From positions 435,698,045 to 435,762,044 of the forward strand of contig JAQMRL010000001.1 of the NCBI GenBank assembly GCA_035578175.1: a DNA stretch of 64,000 nt, written 5' to 3'. Under the pieces are notes generated by a model that was not told the DNA's origin, did not search any database, and saw nothing but the letters and a program-made list of their open reading frames with translations. Positions 32,794 through 44,810 of the stretch are shown here, piece by piece. How positions within the stretch are numbered: the first letter of the stretch is position 1; each line of letters opens with the position of its first letter. The stretch is from Catonia carolina. Lineage: Eukaryota; Arthropoda; Insecta; Hemiptera; Achilidae. The position numbers and the translations under genes are program-made.

Positions 32794-33488
32794 CGAGGTT
32801 TGGCTAATAAATAACGAGAATGACGTTGTAAAAAAATTTATTTTTATTTTATACATAATCACTTATTGTCACCTTCAATATACACTCCTGCTCTATTCCT
32901 ACAACGCTCCGTGCAAATTTCCATTGTTGGAAACAGTGCTGGAAGTCATCTTCTGTAGCTCCTTCAGGACACGTGCCGCTTTCTCTTTTACAGCTTCCAA
33001 AGACTTAAATCTTGTCCCTTTTAATGCAGATTTCACCTTAGGGAACAGGTAGAAGTCACATGGTGCAAGATCTGGTGAGTAAGGTGGATGTTCTAACACT
33101 GAGATGCTGTACTTGGCTAGGAACCTCTGGACAGATAACACAGATTGAGCTGGGGCATTGTCTTGGTGGAGAACCCATGATTTGTCCTTCCACATTTCGG
33201 GGCGTTTTTTCCTTACGCTTTGACGTAGTTTAGAAAGTACCTTCACTGGGTGCCTGAAGGTCAAACAATTAATCAATATTACTACTTTGAGGTACTTTCT
33301 AAACTACGTGTCCTGAAGGAGCTGACAGAAGATGACTTCCAGCACTGTTCCCAACAATGGAAATTTTTTTGGAGCGTTGTAGGGATAGAGAAGGAGTGTA
33401 TATTGAAGGTGACAATAAAGTTATTATGTATAAAATAAAAATACATATTTTTGCAACGTCAGTCTCGTTATTTAATAGCCACACCTCC
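32794..33488 (-). mobile_element. Mariner hairpin derivative (copy D)
   Basis: 695 bp between TA duplications (32792-32793, 33489-33490), ends as in copies A and B (right end GG>CC-type point change). The left arm holds the C-terminal half of the transposase on minus. The right arm is plus-oriented: VPEGQTINQYYYFEVLSKLR, then a direct jump to the last ~180 bp. The element is one imperfect hairpin with a loop at about 33242-33289. Breakpoints differ from the shared A/B junction, so it arose separately or was deleted further. Confidence 0.88.
32899..33236 (-). pseudogene. Mariner transposase C-terminal half (copy D)
   Basis: The minus strand reads KRPEMWKDKSWVLHQDNAPA, EHPPYSPDLAPCDFYLFPK and LKGTRF with the second and third catalytic Asp. 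It then frameshifts near the C-terminus (LQKMTSSTVSNNGN instead of the usual LTEEDFQHCFQQWK). No N-terminus. Confidence 0.88.
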
Positions 33489-33490
33489 TA

Positions 33491-34139
33491 TATTTTATAA
33501 TTGGCTCTTTAATATCCTTACTTTGTACCACACTTTATATTCATTCTCTACTTGTAAACTAAAAAAGTTTATAATAGAAAAATAAATGTACAAAACATTC
33601 AAGTGTATTAAAGTGCTTAAGAAAAACAAAAACCAATGCACTTGTAGAAAATGTAATAGAAAAATATATAGGTGAATTGGGTGATATAGTTTGTGGATAG
33701 TAGAAGATATTTGTTGTTGTGTATAAGGACAGGAGATCTCCTGTTTGAAGATACTAGATATACCATTATCAATATCGTATAGTTGAATAAGAAAGGGTAT
33801 CTGAGTTTACTTTACCACTATACTAAAGTAAAGGAAAAGAAGAAATAGAATAGTTTTCTATTGTAAATATAGTTGGTTTCCTATTCTTACTTGTCAATAA
33901 AATTGATAGTAAAAAATGTATTCTCTATAATGTATTGCTTATACACCTGTGTTATATTTTATGTAATAACTCTTATATATAATGACAAAAAGAATAAAGT
34001 TGGATGTATATCGATGTCCAAAAAACAAGTGTAATGTAAATATATTTGTATTGTTAGAATTATGAATTCTAAATTAAGGTGAATTAAGTATTTTTTAATA
34101 ATATATGTTGATAATACAATCATTTCCTTTTTAAATTTA
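33491..34139. other. AT-rich sequence without recognisable gene
   Basis: Nothing recognised. Confidence 0.5.
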
Positions 34140-34149
34140 ACAGAGGGGT

Positions 34150-34885
34150 TTCATCGGTGGTGGATAGAATCTCTAAAGGGAGAGACACTTCTGGACTGAA
34201 AGTCAGCTCACTAAAAATTAAAATGATGGTGTTCGGAAAGGTTCCTCACACTCGATGTGACTTAATTTTTGAAGAACAACGTATTGAGCAGTTTAAAAAA
34301 TTTAAATACTTGGGAACTTTAATCACAATCGATCTTGAGTCAGTAGTAAGAATAATAACTCGCACTGTTATAATGAGACAGACATTTTATTAACATGAAT
34401 CATCTGCGCGTTAATAATACAATTCCACTTCATTTTAACTAGTATATAGGTTTGTAAATATATAGGTGCAGTTTTCAGAGAAAACTTCTGGCAAAAAAGA
34501 CCCACAGAAGAACTATGCAGGCATACTGACACCATCACGACATTCATCAGAAAACGCAGAGTGAGGTTTTTTACACATATAGCCAGAATGAGCGACACCA
34601 GACTGACAAAAAGGATATTAAACATAATTTCCACTTTAAAGTTGGGCACCTCTTGGTAAAAAGAAACTATGGAAGACCTACAAGAATTATGCGTCACAAT
34701 GGAAGACATTCACGACCGCAAAATTTGTTGAGAAAAAATCAGAAACAATGAAATTCAGTTCAGATCGCAAGCCAAAAGAAGTGGACAAAAATTGACAGAC
34801 GAAAAGAAAAAGGCGCAAAGTGACAGGATGAAAGGTTTTTGGGAAGCTAAAATGAGGAACAGAGCCAACACCACGAGCTAGATTT
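34150..34885 (+). pseudogene. LINE reverse-transcriptase C-terminal relic
   Basis: 34157-34393 reads SGLKVSSLKIKMMVFGK and EQRIEQFKKFKYLGTLITID (RT end and thumb). Later, in other frames, KRRVRFFTHIARMSDTRLTK and TDEKKKAQSDRMKGFWEAK are the conserved tail of an arthropod LINE group. Several frameshifts; no N-terminal endonuclease. Type not resolved further. Confidence 0.8.
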
Positions 34886-35219
34886 TTGTGTTTTTAGCGC
34901 TCTCCTTAAGGGGCCACTGAAAAACAAAAAAAAGAAAAGAGCCGCTCTTAAACCCACTTGTCCCTTAATATAAATTTTCATCCACGAGTAACTTCTTAAA
35001 ATACATTACCTCCTTTGAAGTCCCAGTCCCAATCCCGCAAGAGCCAGAATCCTATTTCCTAATTTTAAACTATAAAATTCCCCCTAAATTTCATGAGGTT
35101 GCAATTATTCGGTAAAATTGTTCCCCGAGCGACCAGGTGTTCCTTAACACGATGTCGCCATCATAGGGCTTCTCAGCCCTCTCAACCAGGATTCAGGATT
35201 CAAGGGGAATATACGCAAA
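34886..35219. other. Unassigned sequence between LINE relics
   Basis: Mixed composition, slightly GC-richer (35120-35180). Possibly LINE 3' UTR; not assigned. Confidence 0.4.
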
Positions 35220-35690
35220 TAATAATATTAACAATAATATATTTATTCTGTCCTGCTGTATGGAGTGGAAATATGAACTTTCAGTATACAGTTCGTAAAT
35301 AGTTTTGAAGCTTTCGAAATGTGGGTATACAGGAAAATGCTTAGAATTTTGTAAACCGATCATGTTACAAACGTTGATGTTTTGAGACGTGTGGGTGTCG
35401 ACCATGCGTTAATGAGCGTAATCAAAAAAAGGAAGTTGTATTTCTTACTCATATACTTACTTAGCTTGTATGAATGAGCTTGTCAGACTTGTTCTCGAGG
35501 TGAAAGTTGGGGTTAGATGCAGACCTGGACAAGTAAATGCTCATGCTTGAAAAATATTAGAGATTGGACAAACATATTTAAGCGCACTCTTAATGTGAGT
35601 GGTTCACGATAGAGCCCACTATGATGGAGTTGACATTCTAAGAAGAAGAAAGAGAATTGTCAATTCTTGATAAGTAAATGTTGATGAGAT
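35220..35690 (+). pseudogene. LINE reverse-transcriptase tail relic
   Basis: Broken plus-strand frames read YRKMLRIL-like VGIQENA-NFVN, then VTNVDVLRRVGVDHALMSVI and IKKRKLYFL, the usual WVYRKML-I--D-VTN-DVLRR----L---IKKRKL-Y-GH pattern of insect LINE pol C-termini. It ends near an AAG-rich stretch (35638-35652). Confidence 0.65.
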
Positions 35691-35956
35691 GTTGAAGGGT
35701 AATCAAAACTCACTTCACTTCGCTTTGGTTCTCTTTAGAAGACGGTTATAGAATATCGCCGGAAAAAACAGACTTCTAAGAATCTCTGCACATAAAATTT
35801 CTAGACTCGTTAAGAGATGTAGACCAACTGGAAGGCGTTATCCTGATTAATGTCTTCCACTTAACATTCAATTTGACAAACATCAAAATTAAAAAAAATT
35901 AATTTAATTATTTAAATATTTTTTGATTTTTGATATATTTAAAAAAAATTATATTA

Positions 35957-36705
35957 CAGGTGATTCAAAGAAACGGAAAATTTTGAAAATTAAGTAATTT
36001 TATGAAAAAAATCTCTAATAAATTACTCTTTGTCATTAAACAGTAAAAATTGTCAAATAAGAATACATACAGTATAATTTATTTCTTGAAGATTACATTT
36101 TGCAGGTGCGCTCCATTTTTACGCAAACATTCCTGCAGTCTCTTCATTACATTGTGCATGGTTCGATGTAACATCTTAACAGGAATTTTGGGAATGAATT
36201 TTCGGATCTTGGCTTTCAATTCTTCCTTTGAGTTTCAGTTCCTGGACGTAATGAAACTTGTGTGGTTTACAATGCAAGTCCCGTATAAATATTCTTTGAA
36301 AACTTGAACTATGCAGCTGCAGACACACTGATTGACCGATGTAGACTTAACATGACAACATCTCGAACAGCTTGAATATTGTCGATGTACGAATGATTTG
36401 TACACGGCCTAGAGGTTTCTTTTTCATTGCCAAACCAGATTTCTCGAAATTACGTATCCGCGTGTATTGCATACGCTGATGGAATACGACTGTGGCATCC
36501 TTAATTAAACTGACGGTGCCGCCTCCTCACTGTCGTCCATGTAAAAAGCTTTAATCGCAAAAGCACGTTGAGCACCACTCCAAGTGTCTATGATAACTAA
36601 ATGGCAAGGTGTCGTGAACAAGCTGGTGTAAGTTATTCATTGATAACAATCGCCCACAGTTACCAATACAAATTTCAAAATTTCCCGTTTCTTTGAATCA
36701 CCCGG
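35957..36705 (-). mobile_element. DUF4817-type transposon, internally deleted
   Basis: 749 bp flanked by TA (35955-35956, 36706-36707). Terminal inverted repeats: GGTGATTCAAAGAAACGG at both ends, ~30 bp in all. TA duplication places it among Tc1/mariner-like elements. Confidence 0.82.
36060..36690 (-). pseudogene. DUF4817/Tc1-mariner-like transposase remnant
   Basis: The minus strand starts near WSGAQRAFAIKAFYMDDSE (N-terminal HTH region) and has AVYKSFVHRQYSSCSR in place of the -TPEN- linker. It ends KAKIRKFIPKIPVKMLHRTM then RLQECLRKNGAHLQNVIFKK, the C-terminus of this arthropod family. The catalytic middle (DDE) is missing and stops occur, so it is inactive. Confidence 0.75.
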
Positions 36706-36707
36706 TA

Positions 36708-38229
36708 TTTATCAAATTGAATTGTAAGGTGGAGGACATAAAATCAGACTCAATATTACAAAAACAAATTCTTGCCATAACTCGGCTATTTTTATTAACC
36801 TATTTAAAAAATTAAATGTAATTTTGTTCAAAATAAAGGGTTCAGTAGTTTAGTGAATAACATACATGTTGATGAAGCTAATAGTTATTGAGATACAAGA
36901 ATTGAAGGGGGTCGGCAGAAGAAAGTGCTAACACACAAAATTTTCAACGTGATTTTTCTTAAATATTCTATAAAAATAAAATGTTCTCCACGTTTTAAAC
37001 AGGATGCTATGTTTATGATATTAAGAACCTAGATTAACAGAAAATAGAAAATGTTTAACAAAAATTTAAAAAAATGATTTGTAAATTTCAGTAAACTTTT
37101 AAAATTATGTTGATGTAGGTTACCACTGTCTTCTCCCGACCCCTTAAATTGAATTTGTGGAGAAAATCGTGATTTTTCATTTGTTTTATAGTATTACTAT
37201 AAAGACGCTTCCCAAATGTTAATGTGATTCCTTTATATGAGCATAAAATATCCATTTATACATAAAAATAAAAAAATGGCCGACAGCGGGGGAATAAAGA
37301 GCAAATGAAATTTTTCCATAGGAAATTTTTTGTTGAGTTATACAAATTGAATCTAAATTATTGTAGCCAACGTATAGTATTTTAATCAATCTGGATAAAT
37401 TAACAATAATTTTTTTTAATTATAAGAGAAGTTTCAGTCATTGCAATTGTAGGAAAACTGAGCAGTTTCTATTAGCTTGACCATAAATCAATAAAATAAT
37501 CTGAAGTATAAAGAAAACGACATAATATAGGCTACAAGCAGAAGGTATAGCATTTTATGGTTTTTACTTCCATAACATTTTTATCTTTGGTTTTATGATC
37601 GCTATGAATTTTTTATTTCGTTCATAAATGTTGTAAGATTGTTTTGGTAACATATAGAACTTGCTTTCAATATCATTACCTAAATAATAATAAAAAAAGG
37701 ATACAGCACTTGCAATATAGTAATGGGATCGATCCAGTTTTAAAATGTATCAAACATGAAGCCGGATAGCTGAAACGAAATAAATAAAAAGGAGTAAAAG
37801 AAAATAAATTTCCTAGAGTACTTATTGCATACAATACAGGATCCGTTGATTTCTTAATTTTTTTATGTATACATAAAAGCGAAAGCCCTTTTATGCTCAC
37901 TAATTCATAAAAATTTTTTGAACTTACCTAATACCCATGGAGCTAAAATTCAGCACATTCGTTCTTTAGAGATAAATAGGAAAATTAAAGTATCTAAATT
38001 CCATTTTTTCAAAGGGAATCTGATGTCTCGCTTTTTCTTCTTGTTCTTTTAACAAATTGATTTACTCCATCATTATTTCCGTGTTCCTAGAAAAAAAAGT
38101 TTTTAAATATTAAAGAGGAATAAAAATGTATATAGGAATATCATATAGATTATTATTTATATAATCAAACAAAACCAGTAGAGTTAACTTTGAATTTTGC
38201 TTAGTTTTGCGAAAAATTGATGTAATATA
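36708..38229. other. AT-rich sequence without recognisable gene
   Basis: Nothing recognised; the frames seen are composition-driven. Confidence 0.5.
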
Positions 38230-38695
38230 TTGCTACCATTTTTTTGTAACAGACCAGCAGAACAAAACTTTGATTTTTTTCTATTATATTGTTATTTACT
38301 ATATTTAGATCGTCGCCTCACATGGAAACATCACAGAACAACTAAAAAGAAACAACTTGAGGTGACAGTACGTAAACTACACTGGTTAATTGGTAAATAC
38401 TCACCTATGTCAAACGAATCAAAAATTATTCTGTATACATCCCTTTTAAAACCCATGTGGACCTATGGGCTTCAATAATTGTGGAGTACATTGAGCACTT
38501 CAAACATAAATATATTTGAAAGTTTCAGTCAAAATTCTTGCGGCAGGCCATGCAAATTCCGTGGTATATCAAAAACACTTATATCTATGCCTATCTTAAT
38601 ATTGACTCAGTGAAACAAACTATATCATAATTCATCCGTAAATATGAAGAAAGACTCAATCATCATCCAAAATTCTTGGCTCTGAATCTGCTAAA
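38230..38695 (+). pseudogene. Jockey-type LINE RT fragment
   Basis: The frame 38230-38478 reads YLDRRLTWKHHRTTKKKQL, LHWLIGKYSPMSNESKIILY and SLLKPMWTYGLQ before a stop. LWSTLSTSNINIFESF-QN follows out of frame. This is the RT thumb of Jockey pol (LD-RLTWK-HI---R-----). 5' and 3' parts are absent. Confidence 0.85.
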
Positions 38696-38800
38696 TAATG
38701 CATTGATACCGCGTTCTGCTATGCATTACCTATGCATTGATATGCATAGTATGCATGTATGCATGTATCAATGCTATGCATTGATACCGCGTTTTCAAGA
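38696..38800. repeat. TATGCAT cluster / local palindrome
   Basis: ATGCATTGATACCGCGTT occurs at both ends of a ~95-bp stretch, and CTATGCAT/ATGCATAG words repeat between them. Probably slippage and local duplication inside the decayed LINE. Confidence 0.8.
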
Positions 38801-39779
38801 CTGAAAAGACATAGTGTTTTTGATTTAGTTTATAGGTTTTAAAGAACATTGTTACGTATATTATCATTTTTTTTCTAATTAACTTATTATTATTTTCAAT
38901 TTCATTAACATTATAATGAAATTGTAATCATGTTAACTTACATTTATCAAAATTGCTGATTGTTTTATTTGGTATGAACAGATTGTAATGTTGCAGAGTT
39001 GTAGAAAAAAAAATTATTAAAATATTGCTTAACATTAATCAATTAAAATTGAATTTTAATTTAAGTAATGAAATTTTTCAATATATATTTCATCCTTAGT
39101 ATGTTAAAAATTTATTTAAAATAAGAGTGAAACAACTTTTATGTACATTTAGAAAACTATGTAAAGGTTCAACATTTTGTACTTATTTGCTACGGATGTA
39201 TTTTTATGATATTTAAAATAAAATTTATGTAAGAAAAAATAAAAAAGAGAATTCTTACGACAGAACAAAATAACAGATTCAGTAGATGCAATTACAGAAA
39301 GGATTTTATTGACGAGTGTAGTAGAAACACTTCGGAGAGATAGAAGAAACTAAAGAAATGCTTACTGAATTTCAATTTGAAAATTTACAGAGTAGTGATT
39401 GTAATATATTCAACCTTTCTTTTTAGGTTTACTTATTTTCTTTATTATTAAAGAAAAATGGAGAGATTTAAATTCCCATTTTAAATTTCCAATTTTAATA
39501 TATTTTTTGTGGATATTAATATTTTGTTTTGAATGTCATAAAAATAATATTTTGTAGATAGATTATTTTGATTATTTGAACAATTTATGTCTTTGAAGGT
39601 TTTTCTCATGAACGTTTTAATACAAGTTTTACCCGTGTACTTCTTAATTTAGTCTACATAATTTGTTTTTAGTGCTTGTTTAGCCACAAAAAACCACTTT
39701 ACTCAATGTGGAAGCTTTCAGTCTCTTTTTGGTGTGATATTCTCTCATGTTCTGAGCACGCTTCTATTTGGCTGTTTTT
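38801..39779. other. AT-rich sequence without recognisable gene
   Basis: Nothing recognised. Confidence 0.5.
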
Positions 39780-40110
39780 GAAAATTCCCTCTTCTTATAT
39801 TCTCTTTTCTGTTTCGTAAGCCGATGGTTGTGGTCCTTGATGACCTATTTGTATTTGGGTAATTTTTTCGTTAGATCTTCGTGATTTAGTCCTAATCACT
39901 TTTTATTTTTGTGGCACATGTATGCGTTACTCGTCTCATTGCATGGTCAATTATTCTGCGTAAAATTCTGGTGTTAGGTGTTCTTAGTATATGTCCAAAG
40001 TACGAAAGTCGTTTCTTGCGCATGGCCACTGTTATTGGTTCTATGTCTCTGTAGACTTGATTGTTAGGTAAAAGTCTGTAGTGATTGTCTACCTCGTGCT
40101 TCTTGTTTAT
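39780..40110 (-). pseudogene. LINE reverse-transcriptase tail relic
   Basis: The minus strand reads VYRDIEPITVAMRKKRLSYF then GHILRTPNTRILRRIIDHAM, the post-RT tail of a LINE group (YGPIEPTMRKRRL-FYGH--RM---RL-K-I). It has premature stops. Confidence 0.7.
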
Positions 40111-41284
40111 GCATGTTTTACGTGCTTTTAATAATCATCGGCATTTTTTTAAGTCATTAAATTTATTTTTTGCAAAGTATACAATGGAAACTATCAAAAA
40201 TGATCACAATATGTGTTATATAAAAATAAAATCAACAAAATATGGCGTTAATAGCTTAGAGGCAAACAAAACTCAGTGACAGTAACTTAATCCAGAGAAT
40301 TAAAATTTTGTTAAATTAAAATTTCATGTTAAATTTTTTAATACCTTCGTATAGAATTTAATGCATCATATTTTTATTCTATCGGCGTTTTAGTTGTATT
40401 TTTAGAATTCACGGTATGTCGGGAGAATTTGTTACATATTAAGAGATTGTCATGATATTGAAGTCTGTCTTTGAATCTATGGTACAATTTTAAAACTGTG
40501 TCTCTACGTAAAGGACTCTTAAGTTATCGTGTAGTGTATAAAAAAGCAGTAGAAGGAATTTTTTATATCTTCATTATACTCATCAAATAGTGTTTTGTCT
40601 TTTAATACTATTTCTTTATTAATTAACGCTGTAGGAAAATTTTTTTGGTATTAACACTGGCACAATAGCCGAGATTAAAGATTCCCTGTACTTCTCTTAT
40701 ATGCACCTCCTAAATACGCAGTACTATCTTGCTATTTGATACGTACCACGGTGACTAAAGTATATATTTATTTAAAATAGTACGAATATACAATGTATTT
40801 TTTAGTAACCGTAAATAAGTGAAGGACAATTTTTTTATTTGTATTTATTCAAGGTTGCATCAACAATAAAGTTACTACCGACCAAAATAATTTAATAATT
40901 AGGCCTTTTTTTTTAAATATTGGTTACAAAAAGTTATAAAAAATTAACAAAAAATTACCAGATTGTTGGTAAATATTGCGAACAATTAAACAATATTATT
41001 TTAAAATAATAAATAATTTTTCAAAAAGGCAAAACAATTTACAGAATCTTTTGAACATTACATAAAAATAAATAAATACCTATCTATAAAAAGGAATACA
41101 AAATTTTAACACCTAAGCTTAGGTTTGTTCAAAATGTGGATATGATAAAATTATAAACAGACTTCCTTAAACTTTATAACAAAATTATTTATTGATAAAA
41201 TTAATAATTTTATCAATTATTTTACTCAACTTCAGACTTCTGAATCTATCCGTTATGTAGGTTTATATCTAAAAATAAGATAAG
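40111..41284. other. AT-rich sequence without recognisable gene
   Basis: Nothing recognised. Confidence 0.5.
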
Positions 41285-41760
41285 AGGCTCACGTGGAATG
41301 TACACGTTGATAAAACGAGAAAGGCACTCCAGGACAGGTTCAAACAGTTGTACAGACTTCTTTCACGCAAATCCAAGTGACCAACTACATCTAAATCAAC
41401 TATTTACAGCTTCTACCTTCGACCAATATGGAACATGCCAGTCAGCTTTACTGTTGTGCAAAACCATCGGTATTAGCAAACATTCAGCGTTTCCAATCAA
41501 AATTTTTACGGAAGATAGTGAACGCCCCCTATTATGTTACTAATAAAACGCTACACTCAAACCTAAACGTACCCTACACAAATGACGTTTTCTTAAAACT
41601 CTATACAAAATTTAGGAAGAAACTTGTAAACCACCATAACCCATTGATCTCAAATCTGGCTACGCAGACTCTCCCAAACAATCCAAAAAGACGTCTAAAA
41701 CGTTGATGGAGCCGAGACCTCTTCAATTAACGTAGTACTACTGTAATTGACTATCCATGA
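41285..41760 (+). pseudogene. Jockey-type LINE RT C-terminal fragment
   Basis: Starts LTWNVHVDKTRKALQDRFKQ (41285 on) and continues, after stops and a frameshift near 41430, with FQSKFLRKIVNAPYYVTNKT and LVNHHNPLISNLATQTLP. It ends RRLKR-WSRDLFN. One of the better-preserved Jockey tails here; still 5' truncated and nonfunctional. Confidence 0.88.
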
Positions 41761-43584
41761 CAGTGTTCTAAATGCTGCACTTAATGCTACACTTATCTAT
41801 TCAAGTCGGAGTTCTGTCACTGGACTATGTCTCCACTTACGTTTATTTATCATGTTATTTTTTCCAAATTTTGTGTCTTCACATTCACTAATTGTTTCCA
41901 ACAGTTTGTGAATTTCCTAAATGGAGAGAAAAAAATTAATAATTACAAAACTTACTCTTAAACGAAGTTAGACTATTAAGAAACTGACCTTTAGAAATCA
42001 ATTAATTAATTTACTGTCCACAACCATTTGTTATCACCCTTAAGCATCATTAACGTTACTCCAAATCGGTTCTGTAATGGCACTATTTCAAACGGCTGGA
42101 TACACTTTCCATTTACAATGCAGGTATTGACTGACTGGCTACAAATAAGCTAACTGTTTTTATATCTGCTGCCTGATAGTTTCCCAAACAAACGAGATCT
42201 TTCTAACAAACGAGTAAAAACAAATGTTTTTACTACTTTGATTTCCTAGAACTCCTATTCAAAACACCTTATCCATCGCAATTCACTATACTTTTCCAAC
42301 ACATTCCACCCTATACAATACGTTTCTAGAATAATGTTACATTCAAATTATTTACTAAAAATGAATGGCTGATCATCAGGCTGTTGAACATTTTTTAATA
42401 GAATTACTCATTCTTCGAAGGTTTAACAGACTTGTATGTTATTGTCTGGTTAAAAAAGAAGTATATATATATCGGTTAATAAATTGTTGTTGATAACTAC
42501 AAAAATTTTATATTTTAAATTATTTATTCATTTTTCAAATATTTAATTTCAGTAAAGTATATGAACTGATAAATTTTTAATCATAGGTATCCAAGAATGT
42601 TAGCAGAATAAATATTTATGTACAATAAAAACACTTCATAAATAAATATTATTTGAATGTAGTATTGACAGAAGATATTTATTTTTTGTTTTCCCAAGGG
42701 TACTCGAAAGAGCAGTTCAATACAGCATTAATTTAAAAAGTACCATAACCTGAACCTAGAGAGACTACACTGAAAGTTCAGATACTATATTAATCCATAA
42801 ATAAATGTAATTCATTAATTCATGACGTATTCAATTTTAATTTTAATTTTACCTGAGACAAAATTCATTTTGATTTTAATTTATAAAAAGAGTGTGGGTT
42901 TAATGTGTGCATAATAATTAATTTGTTTGTTAGTTGGACTATTGAAAAACGTTGTTTTTTCTAGGTATTCTACTGGCGTAGGTTGATACAATATGTACCA
43001 GCACAGTTAGTCCTCGGGGAAATTGTTACTGAAGTAATTTTAGTTGGTGTAGTGGGAGAAGATCTGTCGTATAACCTAAGGAAAAAAGTTCTGGTAGAAG
43101 TTTATTATTTTAAATTAAAGCAGCTGCTTGTTTCCTGAATCAGCCAGCACAAATACGTACAAAATTCTATCTCTAAAGTTGAAAGTTACACTGAATTCAC
43201 ACCGTAGAGCTTACACTCTTTTATTTAACCAATATAAATTACTGTGATTTGTTCTTTTGTTTTGTGTTCGTTCTACACATTAATACTGACTGCTACTGCA
43301 GAGGACGTAGGGTAGCAGATAAAAACGAACGATGAAAAATATTCCTCTACGATTCAAATTTACAGAGTTGTAATTTTACTGTAGTTATTCCAACAAGGCT
43401 TGAAATAATTTACATGGGTTGAAATTTAATATGTATTTAAACAAGTTCTTGTTAAAATTTTGTCTTACACAATACTGTTTTGTAACCTGTATTTTCTAAA
43501 ATAAAAATCAAACTTCCTTAACGCAAGAAAACAACACTAATAAGCGTCGTATTCCACAGAAATTATTAAATGCTATCTCACTTG
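41761..43584. other. AT-rich sequence without recognisable gene
   Basis: No repeat assigned. A 58-codon open stretch after a TTTTTTCTAG acceptor-like site (42965-43138) was considered and not accepted. Confidence 0.5.
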
Positions 43585-43755
43585 CACTTAAAGTTTTATA
43601 CTACTGCCTCCGAAGAATAGTTGTCAATATGTTGGATTACAAACCGTAAGGCCCCGATTAGATTCCGAGCTAGGATCTGGAAATTATTACACGTTCAAAC
43701 CTACCGTTCCACATGCCATAGTAATCATTAATAACCAAGATGTTGAATAATTTTT
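43585..43755 (+). mobile_element. tRNA-like SINE (family S3), diverged
   Basis: Contains a head-like stretch with GTTGGATTACAAACCGTAAG and GATTAGATTCCGAGCTAGG (decayed B box), then a tail TCATTAATAACCAAGATGTTG. The tail corresponds to AATCGCTAATAGCCGAAATG in the 48645-48830 copy. Confidence 0.5.
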
Positions 43756-43844
43756 TAAAATTTTATTTTTTATTTACTAACTATACATTATAGTTAAAGC
43801 CATAAAGCCAGGTTACGAAAATAAAATTAAATGGACTATAAATC

Positions 43845-44056
43845 CTAGTTAATACTCTAGTTACCAATACTGGCGTGGAGCGAGGTAATTAGTAGACTTT
43901 GTACGTTCCGTACGCGTTCCAAAAGCAAAACTCTTCTGTCGAAAAAGCCTGGTCCGTGTAGAGTTCACTTTGCTGCAAGTAGGCGATGGCACTAGTCGAA
44001 CGCGAGGGAAGCCCGCGAGTTTAAAGTGTTCTAACAATAGCATAACCATCCAAATG
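43845..44056. other. GC-richer unassigned block
   Basis: The minus-strand frame 43861-44049 gives a peptide with FKLAGFPRVRLVPSPTC that I do not recognise. The composition differs from its neighbours; probably part of an unknown repeat, ending at the family C insertion. Confidence 0.3.
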
Positions 44057-44403
44057 TGTTGTTTAGGTCATCAGCCGAAAGACTGGTTTGAACGTTTGAG
44101 CTTTTACTAAATAAACCAAGGCGTGAGGTGGTTTACTATTGCCTTCCTTGCTGAATGGAAAAGTACGCTTATCAGCATGCCGGGCCCTCTGAGAAGCACA
44201 TCTTTTTCACTCTGCAAATGACACTTTCACTTCATTCAACATAGGGTCTGGCTGTATAATAAAATTCATCACTATCAGATGAGATAACACTGATGAGTGT
44301 CTTTTACACCTCTGCCTCTTCTGTTCTTAAATGATTTAGTCATTTAATTGGCTGACCATGTGATAAGAAACAGAACTATTTATTTTAGCCCTGCAACTAA
44401 CAG
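44057..44403 (-). mobile_element. Family C SINE-like element
   Basis: TTGTTTAGGTCATCAGCCGA at its plus-strand start to GCCCTGCAACTAACAGATCC at its end. It lacks the last ~45 bp (head) present in the 7399-7797 copy. No clear TSD. Confidence 0.8.
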
Positions 44404-44627
44404 ATCCAAACGTATAAAACATTAACAAAAAATTACGTGGAAAAACAGAAATTTCCTTTTAAAGAAAATACATCCCAGTGGATATTTCAATAGTTGATCG
44501 ATAGAAAGAAAGTTATAGAAATTAGAGAACCAACATAAGAAAAATTGGATGGTAAATACAAAGAATAAGAAGTAGGGTAGGCCTACAAATTTATAATTCT
44601 AACAAATAATACTTTATGATGCTGGCC

Positions 44628-44810
44628 GCATTGGCGTAGTTGGTAACGTGCTCGCCTCTTATCATGCGGTCGTGGGTTCGAATCCCACTCAGACACGGCA
44701 TATTTTTTCTTATGTTACAAAAAATCATTTCATCCTCCATTGTACCATAGTTACACCCCAACGTCGTCGCTAATGACCTTAGTAGTTGATGCAACGTTAA
44801 ATAAATAAAT
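44628..44810 (+). mobile_element. tRNA-derived SINE (family S2)
   Basis: The head has an A-box-like TGGCGTAGTTGGTAAC and a perfect B-box GGTTCGAATCC in a tRNA-like spacing, but no tRNA acceptor pairing is apparent. The tail runs CGCTAATGACCTTAGTAGTT to an A/T-rich 3' end. A second copy on the minus strand at 49212-49407 shows a TSD, so this is a SINE rather than a functional tRNA gene. Confidence 0.85.

Noticed and set aside
42965..43138. 58-codon open stretch after a strong splice-acceptor-like TTTTTTCTAG, ending in TGA
   Set aside because: No family resemblance, no matching donor or upstream exon seen, and frames of this length are expected by chance in 64 kb.
44634..44694. Apparent tRNA gene with perfect B box
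   Set aside because: No convincing cloverleaf with acceptor pairing; the sequence continues into a SINE tail and a second copy (49212-49407) has a 12-bp TSD.
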